Assembly (NCBI RefSeq): GCF_003285545.1
Contig: NZ_QLNV01000007.1
Coordinates: 124,001-188,000, forward strand
Direction of reading: 5' to 3'
DNA length: 64,000 bases
DNA from: Sinomicrobium soli
GTDB taxonomy: Bacteria; Bacteroidota; Bacteroidia; Flavobacteriales; Flavobacteriaceae
The notes beneath the pieces are model-generated. The model was given only the letters and a program-made list of their open reading frames with translations. It ran no database searches and was not told where the DNA came from. The position numbers and the translations under genes were made by a program. This document shows, piece after piece, positions 1-7,601 of this stretch; the stretch's first letter is position 1, and each line of letters opens with the position of its first letter.

Positions 1-309
1 TACTCCTTTTTCTTTGCCTACATCGTTTATTTCCGAAAAATCCTTGTAATTCTGTACCACTTCCTCCACACTTATCCCTTTTAAATAGTCTTTGGCCAGG
101 AACCTGTCAAATTTTTTCCGGGCCAGTTTCATATAGTATATGGCTTCCGCGTATTCCTGTGATTCATCCTTGGTCAGGACTGCTTCAGAGACCCCTACCA
201 TATGGAACAGGACAATTCCTGCTCCTTTTTCCCTGGCGATATCCGCCGCAGTCTTTAATGCATATCCGGAACATTCCGAAAAATCCGTAGGGACGATAAT
301 TTTCTTCAT
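1..309 (-). CDS. Universal stress protein, UspA family (partial)
   Basis: The reverse strand reads from an ATG at 309 towards the left edge, giving 103 residues that begin MKKIIVPTDFSE and go on without a stop. The short beta-strand followed by PTDFSECSGYALKTA is the usual N-terminus of a Usp domain, and ALKTAADIAREKGAGIVLFHMV is the first helix and second strand. The C-terminal ATP-binding glycine motif lies outside the window. Many Bacteroidota Usp proteins are tandem two-domain proteins of about 270-280 residues; whether this is one cannot be seen. Family is clear; role (stress survival, often ATP binding) is family knowledge only. Confidence 0.9.
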   Translation of the reverse strand, partial: MKKIIVPTDFSECSGYALKTAADIAREKGAGIVLFHMVGVSEAVLTKDESQEYAEAIYYMKLARKKFDRFLAKDYLKGISVEEVVQNYKDFSEINDVGKEKGV

Positions 310-471
310 GGTTTGTCGAATTTTTTGTTGTTTCTGAATTTCCGAAAGATAGTTAATGCTGTTCCGGATTTCCATGATAAATATCAATCGCTTCCTGTCC
401 TGCTCATAATTTTTATGATTTTAGTCATTTTATACCTTAATTAGTACACCGTATTTTAGTTATAAGCAACA

Positions 472-591
472 ATGTATCAGACAAAAGGGATGACTTTAGT
501 AAACAAACACGGGATCTTACTGGAAAAAACCGACAACAGTTTTGAGAACGAAGGAGTTTTCAACCCGGCTGTTGTGAAAGAAGGGAATTAA
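472..591 (+). pseudogene. Remnant resembling the N-terminus of a GH130 glycosidase/phosphorylase
   Basis: A 39-codon frame starts at ATG 472 and stops at TAA 589-591. It reads MYQTKGMTLVNKHG, then ILLEKTDNSFENEGVFNP, then AVVKEGN. This closely resembles, from memory, the conserved opening of Bacteroidota GH130 proteins (pattern: kkGiiLekT..dFENeGVlNPavi.eG), where the sequence then goes on with HLFYRAV and a five-bladed propeller. Here a stop follows at once and none of the three frames after 591 resumes the family. I therefore call it a deletion remnant. A short real peptide gene is possible but less likely. The flanking 310-471 and 592-634 show nothing else recognisable. Confidence 0.5.
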
Positions 592-596
592 GTTAA

Positions 597-618
597 CCCG
601 CTATTTTTTAATTGCGGG
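597..618 (-). terminator. Possible weak terminator of the MCE operon
   Basis: CCCGC (597-601) and GCGGG (614-618) form a 5-bp stem with a 12-nt loop 16 bases past the end of the MCE gene. On the minus strand it is followed by TTAACTTAATT, not a clean U run, so termination strength is doubtful. Confidence 0.3.
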
Positions 619-634
619 ATAGACCGGACTCGCG

Positions 635-1609
635 TTATTCCGCCTTCTTTTCCCGCTGTCTTTCCAGTTTTCTGAAATACCCCCGGAACAAAAAGTTGTG
701 TTTCAGGGCTTCCATGTTCTCGTTAAAACGGCCTGTTCCTTCTTCTATATGCTGCATGGTTTGTTCCAGTTGCCGGACGAGAACCGTATCGGTGGCCAGG
801 TAATGCAGTGCGCCCTCGCCGTACCTGATCTCCGTGACCAGGGTATTCAGCTCTTTAACCGTTTGGCTGATCGTGATCGCCGAACTCTCCAGGTGTTCCA
901 GGGTACTTTTCATTTTTCCTGTGGCCTGGGTATCACTGAGCAATACCCCCGCAACACTCTCTTCAAAACTTACCTCCTCCAGTATACGGTCCAGTTTGCC
1001 CACCACGCTATTGGCACGCATCCCGGCGTATTTCAGACCGGCTATGGTCTGCCGGAGGTCGGCGGCCATCACGGTATCGTTCAACAATCTTCCCAGTGTT
1101 CCTTTTCCCTGGGTAAGCGAACGGGTTACCTTTAAAAGATCGGCGGTAAGCAATGCTGCATTTTCGTTGGTAACACTCAGTGTATTCAGTATATCATCCG
1201 TTCCTATCCTGCTGTAAGACGGTATTTCATCTCCGTCCTTCACGTGCTCCGACGCATTCTTCCCCGGGATAATATTGACGATCATATTTCCTACAAGTCC
1301 GTCAGAACTTATAGTGGCCACCGCGTCTTTTTTAATATACCCCTGCATTTTTTCACTGATGGCCATGCTTACGCAGATGGCGGTATCATTCTCCATTTCG
1401 ATGGCTTTTACGGTCCCTGCATCAATCCCGGAAAAGCGTACGTTATTGCCCTTCTGCAACCCGTTGACATTGGAGAAAACAGCTGTAACGGTAAAAGTCT
1501 TGCCGAACAGGTTCCGGTTATTACCGATCAGGTAGGCTGCTACCAGCAGGAAAAAAATGCCTGCTGTTACAAAAATACCCAGTTTTATGTTCTCTGAAGA
1601 TTTTGTCAT
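635..1609 (-). CDS. MCE-domain (MlaD-like) periplasmic lipid-transport protein
   Basis: 324 residues. One N-terminal membrane anchor (about residues 9-27, LGIFVTAGIFFLLVAAYLIG) is followed by a single MCE domain (about 38-115, with the typical VFSNVNGLQKGNNVRFSGI and GNMIVNIIPG stretches). A long helical region with many Leu and Thr follows, and then a basic tail (RKLERQREKK). This is the substrate-binding subunit of an Mla-type importer/exporter that carries phospholipids between the membranes. It is the last gene of the mlaE-mlaF-mlaD cluster and starts 8 bases after the ATPase. No MlaC or MlaA homologue is present nearby, which is common in Bacteroidota. Family call is firm; direction of lipid transport is unknown. 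Confidence 0.93.
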   Translation of the reverse strand: MTKSSENIKLGIFVTAGIFFLLVAAYLIGNNRNLFGKTFTVTAVFSNVNGLQKGNNVRFSGIDAGTVKAIEMENDTAICVSMAISEKMQGYIKKDAVATISSDGLVGNMIVNIIPGKNASEHVKDGDEIPSYSRIGTDDILNTLSVTNENAALLTADLLKVTRSLTQGKGTLGRLLNDTVMAADLRQTIAGLKYAGMRANSVVGKLDRILEEVSFEESVAGVLLSDTQATGKMKSTLEHLESSAITISQTVKELNTLVTEIRYGEGALHYLATDTVLVRQLEQTMQHIEEGTGRFNENMEALKHNFLFRGYFRKLERQREKKAE

Positions 1610-1617
1610 GATTCTGT

Positions 1618-2400
1618 TTATTTAAAAAAGGCTTTTACCTGAGGATCAGCTGACCGCTGTAATTCGCGGTAAGTCCCCTCCGCATAATTAATACCGTCTA
1701 CCAGGAGTATCATACGGTCTGATATGACCCGGGCGCAATCTACATCGTGTGTAATGATGAGCGCAGAAGTACGGTACCTGGCCTGTATGATTCGCATCAG
1801 CTCAATAATTTCTTTGGCTGTTATGGGATCGAGACCACTGGTAGGTTCGTCATACAGGATGATCCTGGGATTCATAATTAATGTCCTCGCCAGTGCTACG
1901 CGGCGTTTCATTCCCCCGGAAAGTTCAGCCGGCATCAATGCTGTGGCATGCGAAAGCCCTACGCTCTTCAGGGCCTCCAGTACCAGGGTTTCGGTATCCG
2001 CCCGGTCCTTAAACCTTTCCTTGTGTCTTCTCAGGGAAAACTCCAGGTTTTCCCTGACGGTCATCGAATCGTAAAGCGCACTGCCCTGGAAGAGAAAGCC
2101 GATGTCGGCACGCAGCAGATCCAGTGCTGTCCTGTCCAGTTTAATAATGTCCTTTCCCATCACCTCTATACTACCACTATCGGGTTGCATCAGTCCCACA
2201 AGGCATTTAATCATCACGGTCTTCCCCGATCCCGACTTTCCCATAATGACCAGGTTCTCTCCCTGATGCAGTTCCATGTTGAAACCGTTGAGCACATGAT
2301 TGTCTCCGAAACTTTTTCTGAGGTCCTTTATCCGGATGACTACCTCCTCCTCAGCTTCCCTGACAGGCAAAACAGGCGTTATGGTATTTTCCCTACTCAT
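1618..2400 (-). CDS. ABC transporter ATP-binding protein, MlaF type
   Basis: 260 residues with a full nucleotide-binding domain: Walker A GKSGSGKT at 54-61, ABC signature LSGGMKRR, Walker B IILYDEPTSGLDP and a switch His in ITHDVD. It powers the MCE/MlaE lipid transporter encoded on either side. Its ATG overlaps the stop of the permease gene in an ATGA (2397-2400), which suggests translational coupling, and the MCE gene follows 8 bases later. The first 20 residues (MSRENTITPVLPVREAEEEV) are a charged extension ahead of the domain. Confidence 0.95.
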   Translation of the reverse strand: MSRENTITPVLPVREAEEEVVIRIKDLRKSFGDNHVLNGFNMELHQGENLVIMGKSGSGKTVMIKCLVGLMQPDSGSIEVMGKDIIKLDRTALDLLRADIGFLFQGSALYDSMTVRENLEFSLRRHKERFKDRADTETLVLEALKSVGLSHATALMPAELSGGMKRRVALARTLIMNPRIILYDEPTSGLDPITAKEIIELMRIIQARYRTSALIITHDVDCARVISDRMILLVDGINYAEGTYRELQRSADPQVKAFFK

Positions 2401-3179
2401 AATTCATAGAAAATATCAGAGATCAGCACCGCGATAAAATCCAGGATAAAAATAAGCATGGAAGCAGCTACCACAGCGGTATTGGCCGCAGTACCCACCC
2501 CCACCGTACCTTTGGCACAGTAATATCCCTTAAAACATCCTACCAGCCCTATGGCTAACCCGAAAAAAAAGGTTTTTACCGTATCCGGGATAAGGTCACT
2601 GAATTCCAGGGAATTAAAGACCTGGTTAAAATAAAGCTGAAAGGATACATTCCCCTTCAGGTGTTCTATAAGGAAAGAACCGTACAGTGCCAGCACATCG
2701 CCGAAGATCACCAGGACGGGAACCATCAGGGTGGTTGCGGTAATTCTGGTAACTACCAGGAACTTAAACGGATTGGTCCCGGAAACCTCCATGGCATCAA
2801 TCTGTTCGGTAACCCGCATGGAGCCCAGTTCTGCACCAATACCGGAGGCCACCCTGCCCGCACAGACAAGAGCTATGATCACCGGGCCGATCTCCCTCAC
2901 GATGGAGATCCCCACCATGGACGGTATCCAGGAAACCGCACCGAATTCCTGCAGGGTCGGACGGGTTTGCAGCGTCAGTACCAGCCCGATGATAAAACCG
3001 GTGATCCCCACCAGTGGAAACGACCGGTTCCCCACGCTATAGCACTGGTGCAGCAATTCCCTGATCTCGAAAGGCGGTTTCCATACTTCGGCAAAATAAC
3101 GCCCGGCGAAACGGGAAAGTTCTCCGCTTAACCGGAAAAAACCGGCTACTTTTCCGGATATCCCCTTTATTCCATGCAT
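2397..3179 (-). CDS. MlaE-family ABC transporter permease
   Basis: About 260 residues if started at the ATG at 3179 (MHGIKGISGKV). The open frame runs back to 3266, but the extra 29 residues do not look like an MlaE N-terminus, and a TATCTTTG -7 box at 3199-3206 lies inside that extension. The later start is therefore preferred. The protein has an amphipathic N-terminal helix, then several hydrophobic helices with the family's FPLVGITGFIIGLVLTLQ and the glycine-rich motif near AGRVASGIGAELGSMRVTEQ. It forms the membrane channel of the Mla-type lipid transporter with the next two genes. Confidence 0.93.
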   Translation of the reverse strand: MHGIKGISGKVAGFFRLSGELSRFAGRYFAEVWKPPFEIRELLHQCYSVGNRSFPLVGITGFIIGLVLTLQTRPTLQEFGAVSWIPSMVGISIVREIGPVIIALVCAGRVASGIGAELGSMRVTEQIDAMEVSGTNPFKFLVVTRITATTLMVPVLVIFGDVLALYGSFLIEHLKGNVSFQLYFNQVFNSLEFSDLIPDTVKTFFFGLAIGLVGCFKGYYCAKGTVGVGTAANTAVVAASMLIFILDFIAVLISDIFYEL

Positions 3180-3198
3180 ATCCCTGCAATTATATATC

Positions 3199-3206
3199 CA
3201 AAGATA
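3199..3206 (-). promoter_or_regulatory. -7 box of the MCE operon promoter
   Basis: The minus strand reads TATCTTTG, an exact match to the Bacteroidota consensus TAnnTTTG, 19 bases upstream of the preferred mlaE-like start. No clear -33 TTTG was found at the usual distance. Confidence 0.5.
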
Positions 3207-3315
3207 TGCGCTGTTCGGCACTGTATAAATGATTAATATCATGCCTTGCCGACTGATATTTATCATTCCGAAACACCCGGAATACAGGTAATTTAGATGT
3301 GTTAATACTTAAATC

Positions 3316-3699
3316 ATGAAACAGATCATCGACAATTCCGGCCTGCATTTTGAGCACAGATTATGGGAAAAGGAGATCCTCTTCTGGCTGGACGAAATCC
3401 GTTCTTTTGAGAACAGGTTAGAAGAAATACAAAGCAAGTGGACCCATCCTGATGTCCTGGTGGAAATGGGACAATTTCAGAACCAGTTTATTCTTCACCG
3501 GAATAAAATGGAAGAATTCAAAGAGGAAATAGAAACGCATGAACTTCGTATAGCCGGCCAGTTTATAACTCATGAAGATGCCATAGACCGGGTAGCCCTG
3601 AAGTATCACCAGGAAATGAGAGATAAGATGGAAACACAACGAGATCTGTATTTCAGTCTGAAAAAACGGTTTTTCTCCTTTCTGGGCAAATATATGTGA
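3316..3699 (+). CDS. Hypothetical charged helical protein
   Basis: 127 residues, not recognised. It is almost wholly predicted helix, rich in Glu, Lys and His, without signal peptide or membrane segment. Heptad-like spacing of Leu/Ile/Phe across residues 20-80 (FWLDEIRSFENRLEEIQSKW) suggests a coiled coil or four-helix bundle. It starts 136 bases from the divergent MCE operon, and a near-consensus -7 box (TAATTTAG, 3289-3296) precedes it. The L,D-transpeptidase gene follows on the same strand 78 bases downstream, so the two may be co-transcribed. A cytoplasmic stress or scaffold protein is possible but unsupported. Confidence 0.7.
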   Translation: MKQIIDNSGLHFEHRLWEKEILFWLDEIRSFENRLEEIQSKWTHPDVLVEMGQFQNQFILHRNKMEEFKEEIETHELRIAGQFITHEDAIDRVALKYHQEMRDKMETQRDLYFSLKKRFFSFLGKYM

Positions 3700-3777
3700 C
3701 CACGGCTCGGCGAATATCCGGGCAAAAACCGGAAATATGCCGCACAAGCAGTCCGAACCTCTTAAAACAAACATAAC

Positions 3778-4671
3778 ATGAACATGATATTGCGATCGAT
3801 AGCCCTCTTTGTTTTTCTCGGTGTAAATGCACAGCACCACCCGGATAACAATAATACTGCTGCGCAAAGATGGGCCCCTGTTTTGCGCGATATCACTATC
3901 GGGGATTATTTCAATTATATGGATTCGCTGGCAGACCGGTACCGTACCGGCTACCCCCTTACCGAACACCTCCTGGTACGGGCCAACCCCCGTATTATTG
4001 ACTCGCTGGCCGATACGGATTACTACCGGCAGATGGCCCGCGACTCTTTTGTGTATGACCAGAAGAAAATGATTGCCCTGCACCGGGGAGATTCTCTTCT
4101 GATCCCCGATTCCATGACCGTTAATCATCTTCTGAAGGTTTTTGCCAACACCTTGATCGACATCAATATTCCCGAATTCAAGCTCCGGATCTATGAGGAT
4201 ACCGTATTGGTCCATACCTTCCCGGTAAGGGTAGGAAAAAACATGAAAAGATTCCTGGCCATGGGAAACCGGGAGACCAACCTGCGAACGATAAGCGGGG
4301 AAGGGACCATAGTAAGGCATGAAAGAAACCCCGTATTTTATAATCCTGTGAACGGCCGCCGCTTTTACCTCACCAAAAGAGATGACGAAAAAACCACCGT
4401 TATGCCCCGGATACCCTGGATAGAGACCGAGATCAACGGAGTGCGCAACGGGCAGATGATACATCCCACCACCAACCCGGAGACTCTCGGAAAAGCCTAT
4501 TCCAACGGCTGCATAGGTACCCGGGAGGCCGATATGTGGTATATTTATTATAATGCCCCCATAGGAACAGCCGTTCGGATCAGGTATGACCTGGAGGTTA
4601 CGGACGAAAAGGGCAACAGCATTACGCTAAAGGACATCTATAGCAAATATAAAGCTGCAGACGATGAATAA
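3778..4671 (+). CDS. L,D-transpeptidase (YkuD domain), exported
   Basis: 297 residues. A signal peptide (MNMILRSIALFVFLGVNAQ) is followed by a linker and a YkuD domain over about residues 125-270. The catalytic motif is H229 ... S242-N-G-C245-I-G-T-R: His is 16 residues before the nucleophile Cys, as in the family, but the usual SHGCxR is SNGCIGTR, with the Arg shifted two places. The enzyme should act on peptidoglycan stem peptides (3-3 crosslinks or lipoprotein attachment) in the periplasm. The start at 3778 gives an intact signal peptide. It may share a transcript with the preceding hypothetical gene. Confidence 0.88.
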   Translation: MNMILRSIALFVFLGVNAQHHPDNNNTAAQRWAPVLRDITIGDYFNYMDSLADRYRTGYPLTEHLLVRANPRIIDSLADTDYYRQMARDSFVYDQKKMIALHRGDSLLIPDSMTVNHLLKVFANTLIDINIPEFKLRIYEDTVLVHTFPVRVGKNMKRFLAMGNRETNLRTISGEGTIVRHERNPVFYNPVNGRRFYLTKRDDEKTTVMPRIPWIETEINGVRNGQMIHPTTNPETLGKAYSNGCIGTREADMWYIYYNAPIGTAVRIRYDLEVTDEKGNSITLKDIYSKYKAADDE

Positions 4672-4766
4672 TACTGTACGGCCGTACCAGCCATGCCGCC
4701 ATTGTATCGAGAGAACCGGGAATTCCGGCCATAGTAGGGTGTATGAATGCCACAACAGTTTTGAGC

Positions 4767-5663
4767 TTAGTTCAAAGTGCGGTATTCATGGGGGGAATAC
4801 CCTGTTTCCTTCTTAAACATCCGGCTGAAATGCTGCGGGTATTTAAACCCGAGTTCATAAGCGATCTCGCTGACGGTTTTCGTATCGTCAAAGATCTTTT
4901 CCTTAGCGACGGCCATGATCTTTAAATGAATATATTCCAGGGCGGTTTTCCCGGTTTCCTTCTTTACCAGTTCCCCGAAATAATTGGCTGAAAGGTTCAG
5001 TTTATCGGCAAAATACCCCACCTGGGGAAAGCCGGAAGTCTGTGGCAGATCCGAACCAAAGTAGGCATTCAACAACGTTTCAAACGATTCTAAAACTCCC
5101 TTGTTTACCGTTTCCCGGGTGATGAATTGCCGGTCGTAAAAGCGCTCGCAGTAATCTAAAAACAATCCGATATTGGATGCAATCAACTTCCTGCTATGTT
5201 TATCCAGCCGCTGGTCTATCTCATCAGACACCTTTGCAAAACACTCCAGCACCGTACGTCTTTCTTTTTCTGATATATGGAGGGCCTCATTGGTCTTGTA
5301 GGAAAAAAAGTCATAGCGGCCGATCTCCCTGCCCAGGGGAGTTCCCGTAATCAGGTCGGGGTGAAAAAGCAGGGCATGGCCTGCCGGTTGAAATTTTTTT
5401 CCGTCATTCTCCAGGGTAAGCACCTGGCCGGGGGCAAAAAAGACCAGGGTCCCTTCCTGGTAATCGTAATACGCCTTACCGTATTTAAAATCCCCGCATT
5501 TTACATCCTTCAGAAATACGGTATAGAAACCAAAGTTCAGCGAACCGTGACGGAGCGGTTTGCATTTTGAAAAATCTATAACGCTTACCAGGGGGTGCAG
5601 GGTTTCCAGCCCCAGCAGGGCATTGTAGTCTGCTATCTTTTCAAGCTGAATGATGTTGTCCAT
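4767..5663 (-). CDS. AraC-family transcriptional regulator
   Basis: 298 residues. The N-terminal half is a cupin-like ligand domain (KYGKAYYDYQEGTLVFFAPGQ). The C-terminal 100 residues are a double helix-turn-helix: LNLSANYFGELVKKETGKTA and YELGFKYPQHFSRMFKKETG are the two recognition units. It belongs to the cytoplasmic one-component AraC group that often controls a neighbouring oxidoreductase. It lies alone, convergent with the L,D-transpeptidase gene; Dps is upstream on the same strand. A TAAATTTG -7 box sits 22 bases before the ATG. The inducer is unknown. Confidence 0.92.
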   Translation of the reverse strand: MDNIIQLEKIADYNALLGLETLHPLVSVIDFSKCKPLRHGSLNFGFYTVFLKDVKCGDFKYGKAYYDYQEGTLVFFAPGQVLTLENDGKKFQPAGHALLFHPDLITGTPLGREIGRYDFFSYKTNEALHISEKERRTVLECFAKVSDEIDQRLDKHSRKLIASNIGLFLDYCERFYDRQFITRETVNKGVLESFETLLNAYFGSDLPQTSGFPQVGYFADKLNLSANYFGELVKKETGKTALEYIHLKIMAVAKEKIFDDTKTVSEIAYELGFKYPQHFSRMFKKETGYSPHEYRTLN

Positions 5664-5685
5664 AATTCTTTTCCATTGAATACCA

Positions 5686-5693
5686 CAAATTTA
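5686..5693 (-). promoter_or_regulatory. -7 box upstream of the AraC regulator
   Basis: TAAATTTG on the minus strand matches TAnnTTTG and lies 22 bases ahead of the start at 5663. No good -33 element is seen. Confidence 0.45.
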
Positions 5694-5766
5694 CTACCTT
5701 ATAATTTAAGAAAGGGCATGAAGTCTCCAGATCGGTAAAAATGGTATGCACCCCCGGACTTCCCGC

Positions 5767-6240
5767 CTAAGCCACGGTGGCCCTTAGCATCCAGGCAATT
5801 TTTTCGTGGTCCTCCATTAATCCGGTTAGAAAATCGGCTGTCCCTTCATCTTTATATTTTTCTGAAACAGGATTGATATGCTCCCGGATAAAAACAATGA
5901 TGCTCTCGTGGTCTTCCAGGAGTTCCCTGAAGTATCCTTTGGTATCATTTTTTCCCTGGTAATGCTCTGTTAAATGAGTCAGTTCCAGGAATTCCTTTAA
6001 AGTCCCCGGAGCATAGTGCCCTATCTTACGCATCCTTTCCGCTACGGCATCTACAAAATCGTGAACCTGGTTATACTGGGTTTCCAGGTATAAATGCTGG
6101 GTATGGAAATCCATTCCTTCCAGATTCCAGTGTGCCTTTTGTGTTTTGGTATACAATACGTATTCATCCGCCAGTAACCTGGCCAGGATGTCGGCCACGG
6201 CACCGGTGTTCTGATTTGATATTCCAATGTTTGTTTTCAT
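5767..6240 (-). CDS. dps: Dps-family DNA-binding ferritin-like protein
   Basis: 157 residues from the ATG at 6240 (MKTNIGISNQ). The frame extends to 6291, but the added residues (MAWQFIFWGSITKK) are not family-like. The ferroxidase residues at the dimer interface are H37 (AHWNLEG), D64 and E68 in HDFVDAVAER; their spacing of 27 and 4 matches E. coli Dps. A family-typical second region follows (LEDHESIIVFIREHI). Dps forms a dodecamer that oxidises ferrous iron with hydrogen peroxide and stores it, protecting DNA. The basic N-terminal DNA-binding tail of E. coli Dps is absent, so DNA binding is uncertain. Monocistronic by appearance. Confidence 0.93.
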   Translation of the reverse strand: MKTNIGISNQNTGAVADILARLLADEYVLYTKTQKAHWNLEGMDFHTQHLYLETQYNQVHDFVDAVAERMRKIGHYAPGTLKEFLELTHLTEHYQGKNDTKGYFRELLEDHESIIVFIREHINPVSEKYKDEGTADFLTGLMEDHEKIAWMLRATVA

Positions 6241-6326
6241 GGTATTTATTTTTTTAGTTATACTTCCCCAGAAAATAAACTGCCAGGCCATACATTCGCA
6301 GACAGCCGCTTTTCGCGTATCCGGAA

Positions 6327-7121
6327 TTATACAATATAGTTTGCCACCCCTCCGTCTGCTCTCAGGGCAGCGCCATTGGTGGCGGAGGACAGCGGACTGG
6401 CAACATACGTCACCATATGGGCCACTTCCGCGGTATCGGCAAAACGCCGGATCAGGGATGTGGGCCTTCTTTTTTCAAAAAAATCTTCTATAACCGCTTC
6501 CACCGTCGTATCGTTTTCTTTCGCCTGGGCTATCAGGTCCTGTGTGTTGGCGCGGCTCATGGTAGGGCCGGGCAACACGCAATTGACCGTGACATCAGTG
6601 CCTTTGGTCAGCCTGGCCAATCCGCGGGAAACTGCTAACTGTGCGGTTTTACTGAAACCGTAATGCACCATTTCCGTCGGGATGTTCAAAGCGGATTCGC
6701 TGGAAATAAAAATGATCCTTCCCTCGTTCTTTTCCAGCATTCGCGGAAAATAATGCCTGGAAAGCCGAACGCCGCTCATGACATTGACTTCAAACATCTC
6801 AAACCACTCTTCATCTGTAATATCTTCAAAATCCACCTGGTTAAAGATGCCGACATTGTTTACCAGGATGTCCACATCCGGGATTTCTTTAAGCAGGTTG
6901 TCGATATCGCCTTTTTTTGAAAAATCGGCTACGATACCGGTGATCTCCTCATTCCCGGTTTCTTTTCTAAGGTCTTTGATCCGGTTTGCTACGTCTTCGG
7001 CTTTTCTTCCGTTAATAATAACGTGAACACCCTCGGCGGCCAGTCCACTTGCAATAGCATACCCGATCCCGGCAGTGGAGCCGGTAACCAGGGCGGTTTT
7101 TCCTTCTAACTTTAAATCCAT
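6327..7121 (-). CDS. Short-chain dehydrogenase/reductase (SDR)
   Basis: 264 residues, the normal length of a classical SDR. TGSTAGIG at 13-20 binds the dinucleotide, NNVG at 88-91 is the structural motif, and the catalytic set is S140/S141, Y154 and K158 (YGFSK). Gly-Arg-Lys after the second strand (INGRK, 36-40) favours NADP(H). The substrate cannot be read from sequence. The gene starts 6 bases after the DoxX-like gene, so the two form an operon, divergent from the AraC gene at 7602, which probably regulates them. Confidence 0.93.
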   Translation of the reverse strand: MDLKLEGKTALVTGSTAGIGYAIASGLAAEGVHVIINGRKAEDVANRIKDLRKETGNEEITGIVADFSKKGDIDNLLKEIPDVDILVNNVGIFNQVDFEDITDEEWFEMFEVNVMSGVRLSRHYFPRMLEKNEGRIIFISSESALNIPTEMVHYGFSKTAQLAVSRGLARLTKGTDVTVNCVLPGPTMSRANTQDLIAQAKENDTTVEAVIEDFFEKRRPTSLIRRFADTAEVAHMVTYVASPLSSATNGAALRADGGVANYIV

Positions 7122-7127
7122 GACGTA

Positions 7128-7523
7128 TTAACTTTTTTTATCCGTAAATAATATCCTGTTGTAACCGGAAAAAAGGTAGAGCCCCACCAGGTAGATGCCG
7201 TAAAACATCTGAATGGATACTGCCGACCAATTTTCCTGGAATGAAGAACCTATGATCAGGATAACGATGGATATCACCCCGGCGGCAGAAACAGTTTTCA
7301 TTTTCCAACCGGCAATAAGTACTATTCCCAGCAATAGTTCCACAAAGGGCCAGACCAGTGAAAAGGGCTTTACGATCTCAAGCGGGAACGGGGTCTCCGA
7401 AAATCCTTTTATCATGCCTTCGGAAAACTGCTGCAATTTGGGAATGCGGATAAACCCATGCCCCAAATAGCTGAAGCCGATAGGTAACCGGGCCAGGGTA
7501 TACGCTGCTGTCTCGTTCTTCAT
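7128..7523 (-). CDS. DoxX-like small integral membrane protein
   Basis: 131 residues from the ATG at 7523 (MKNETAAYTLARLPIGFSYLGHGF). The frame continues to 7580, but that extension would cross the promoter region. Four hydrophobic helices are seen, with the DoxX-like pattern ARLPIGFSYLGHGFIRIPKL then PFVELLLGIVLIAGWKMKTV. Members are thought to join redox or thiol stress responses in the inner membrane, but no activity is certain. It is first in a two-gene operon with the SDR and divergent from an AraC regulator. Confidence 0.82.
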   Translation of the reverse strand: MKNETAAYTLARLPIGFSYLGHGFIRIPKLQQFSEGMIKGFSETPFPLEIVKPFSLVWPFVELLLGIVLIAGWKMKTVSAAGVISIVILIIGSSFQENWSAVSIQMFYGIYLVGLYLFSGYNRILFTDKKS

Positions 7524-7567
7524 GTCAGGAATTTTAAACAAAGTAACGAAGAGAAGCCGATAAATGT

Positions 7568-7596
7568 ATTGTAAAAACAAGTGAATTTATTGTAAA
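7568..7596. promoter_or_regulatory. Direct-repeat operator candidate for the divergent AraC regulator
   Basis: ATTGTAAA occurs at 7568-7575 and again at 7589-7596, 21 bases apart (two helical turns) and in the same orientation. AraC-type proteins often bind such direct repeats. The pair sits between the AraC gene and the DoxX/SDR operon and overlaps the AraC -7 box, consistent with autoregulation. Confidence 0.45.
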
Positions 7597-7600
7597 TTTG
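7593..7600 (+). promoter_or_regulatory. -7 box of the AraC gene, nearly abutting the start codon
   Basis: TAAATTTG matches TAnnTTTG, with TTG 21 bases upstream (7569-7571). It ends one base before ATG 7602, so transcription from it would start at or inside the ATGATG; the message would be leaderless or begin at the second ATG. Confidence 0.4.
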
Positions 7601-7601
7601 A

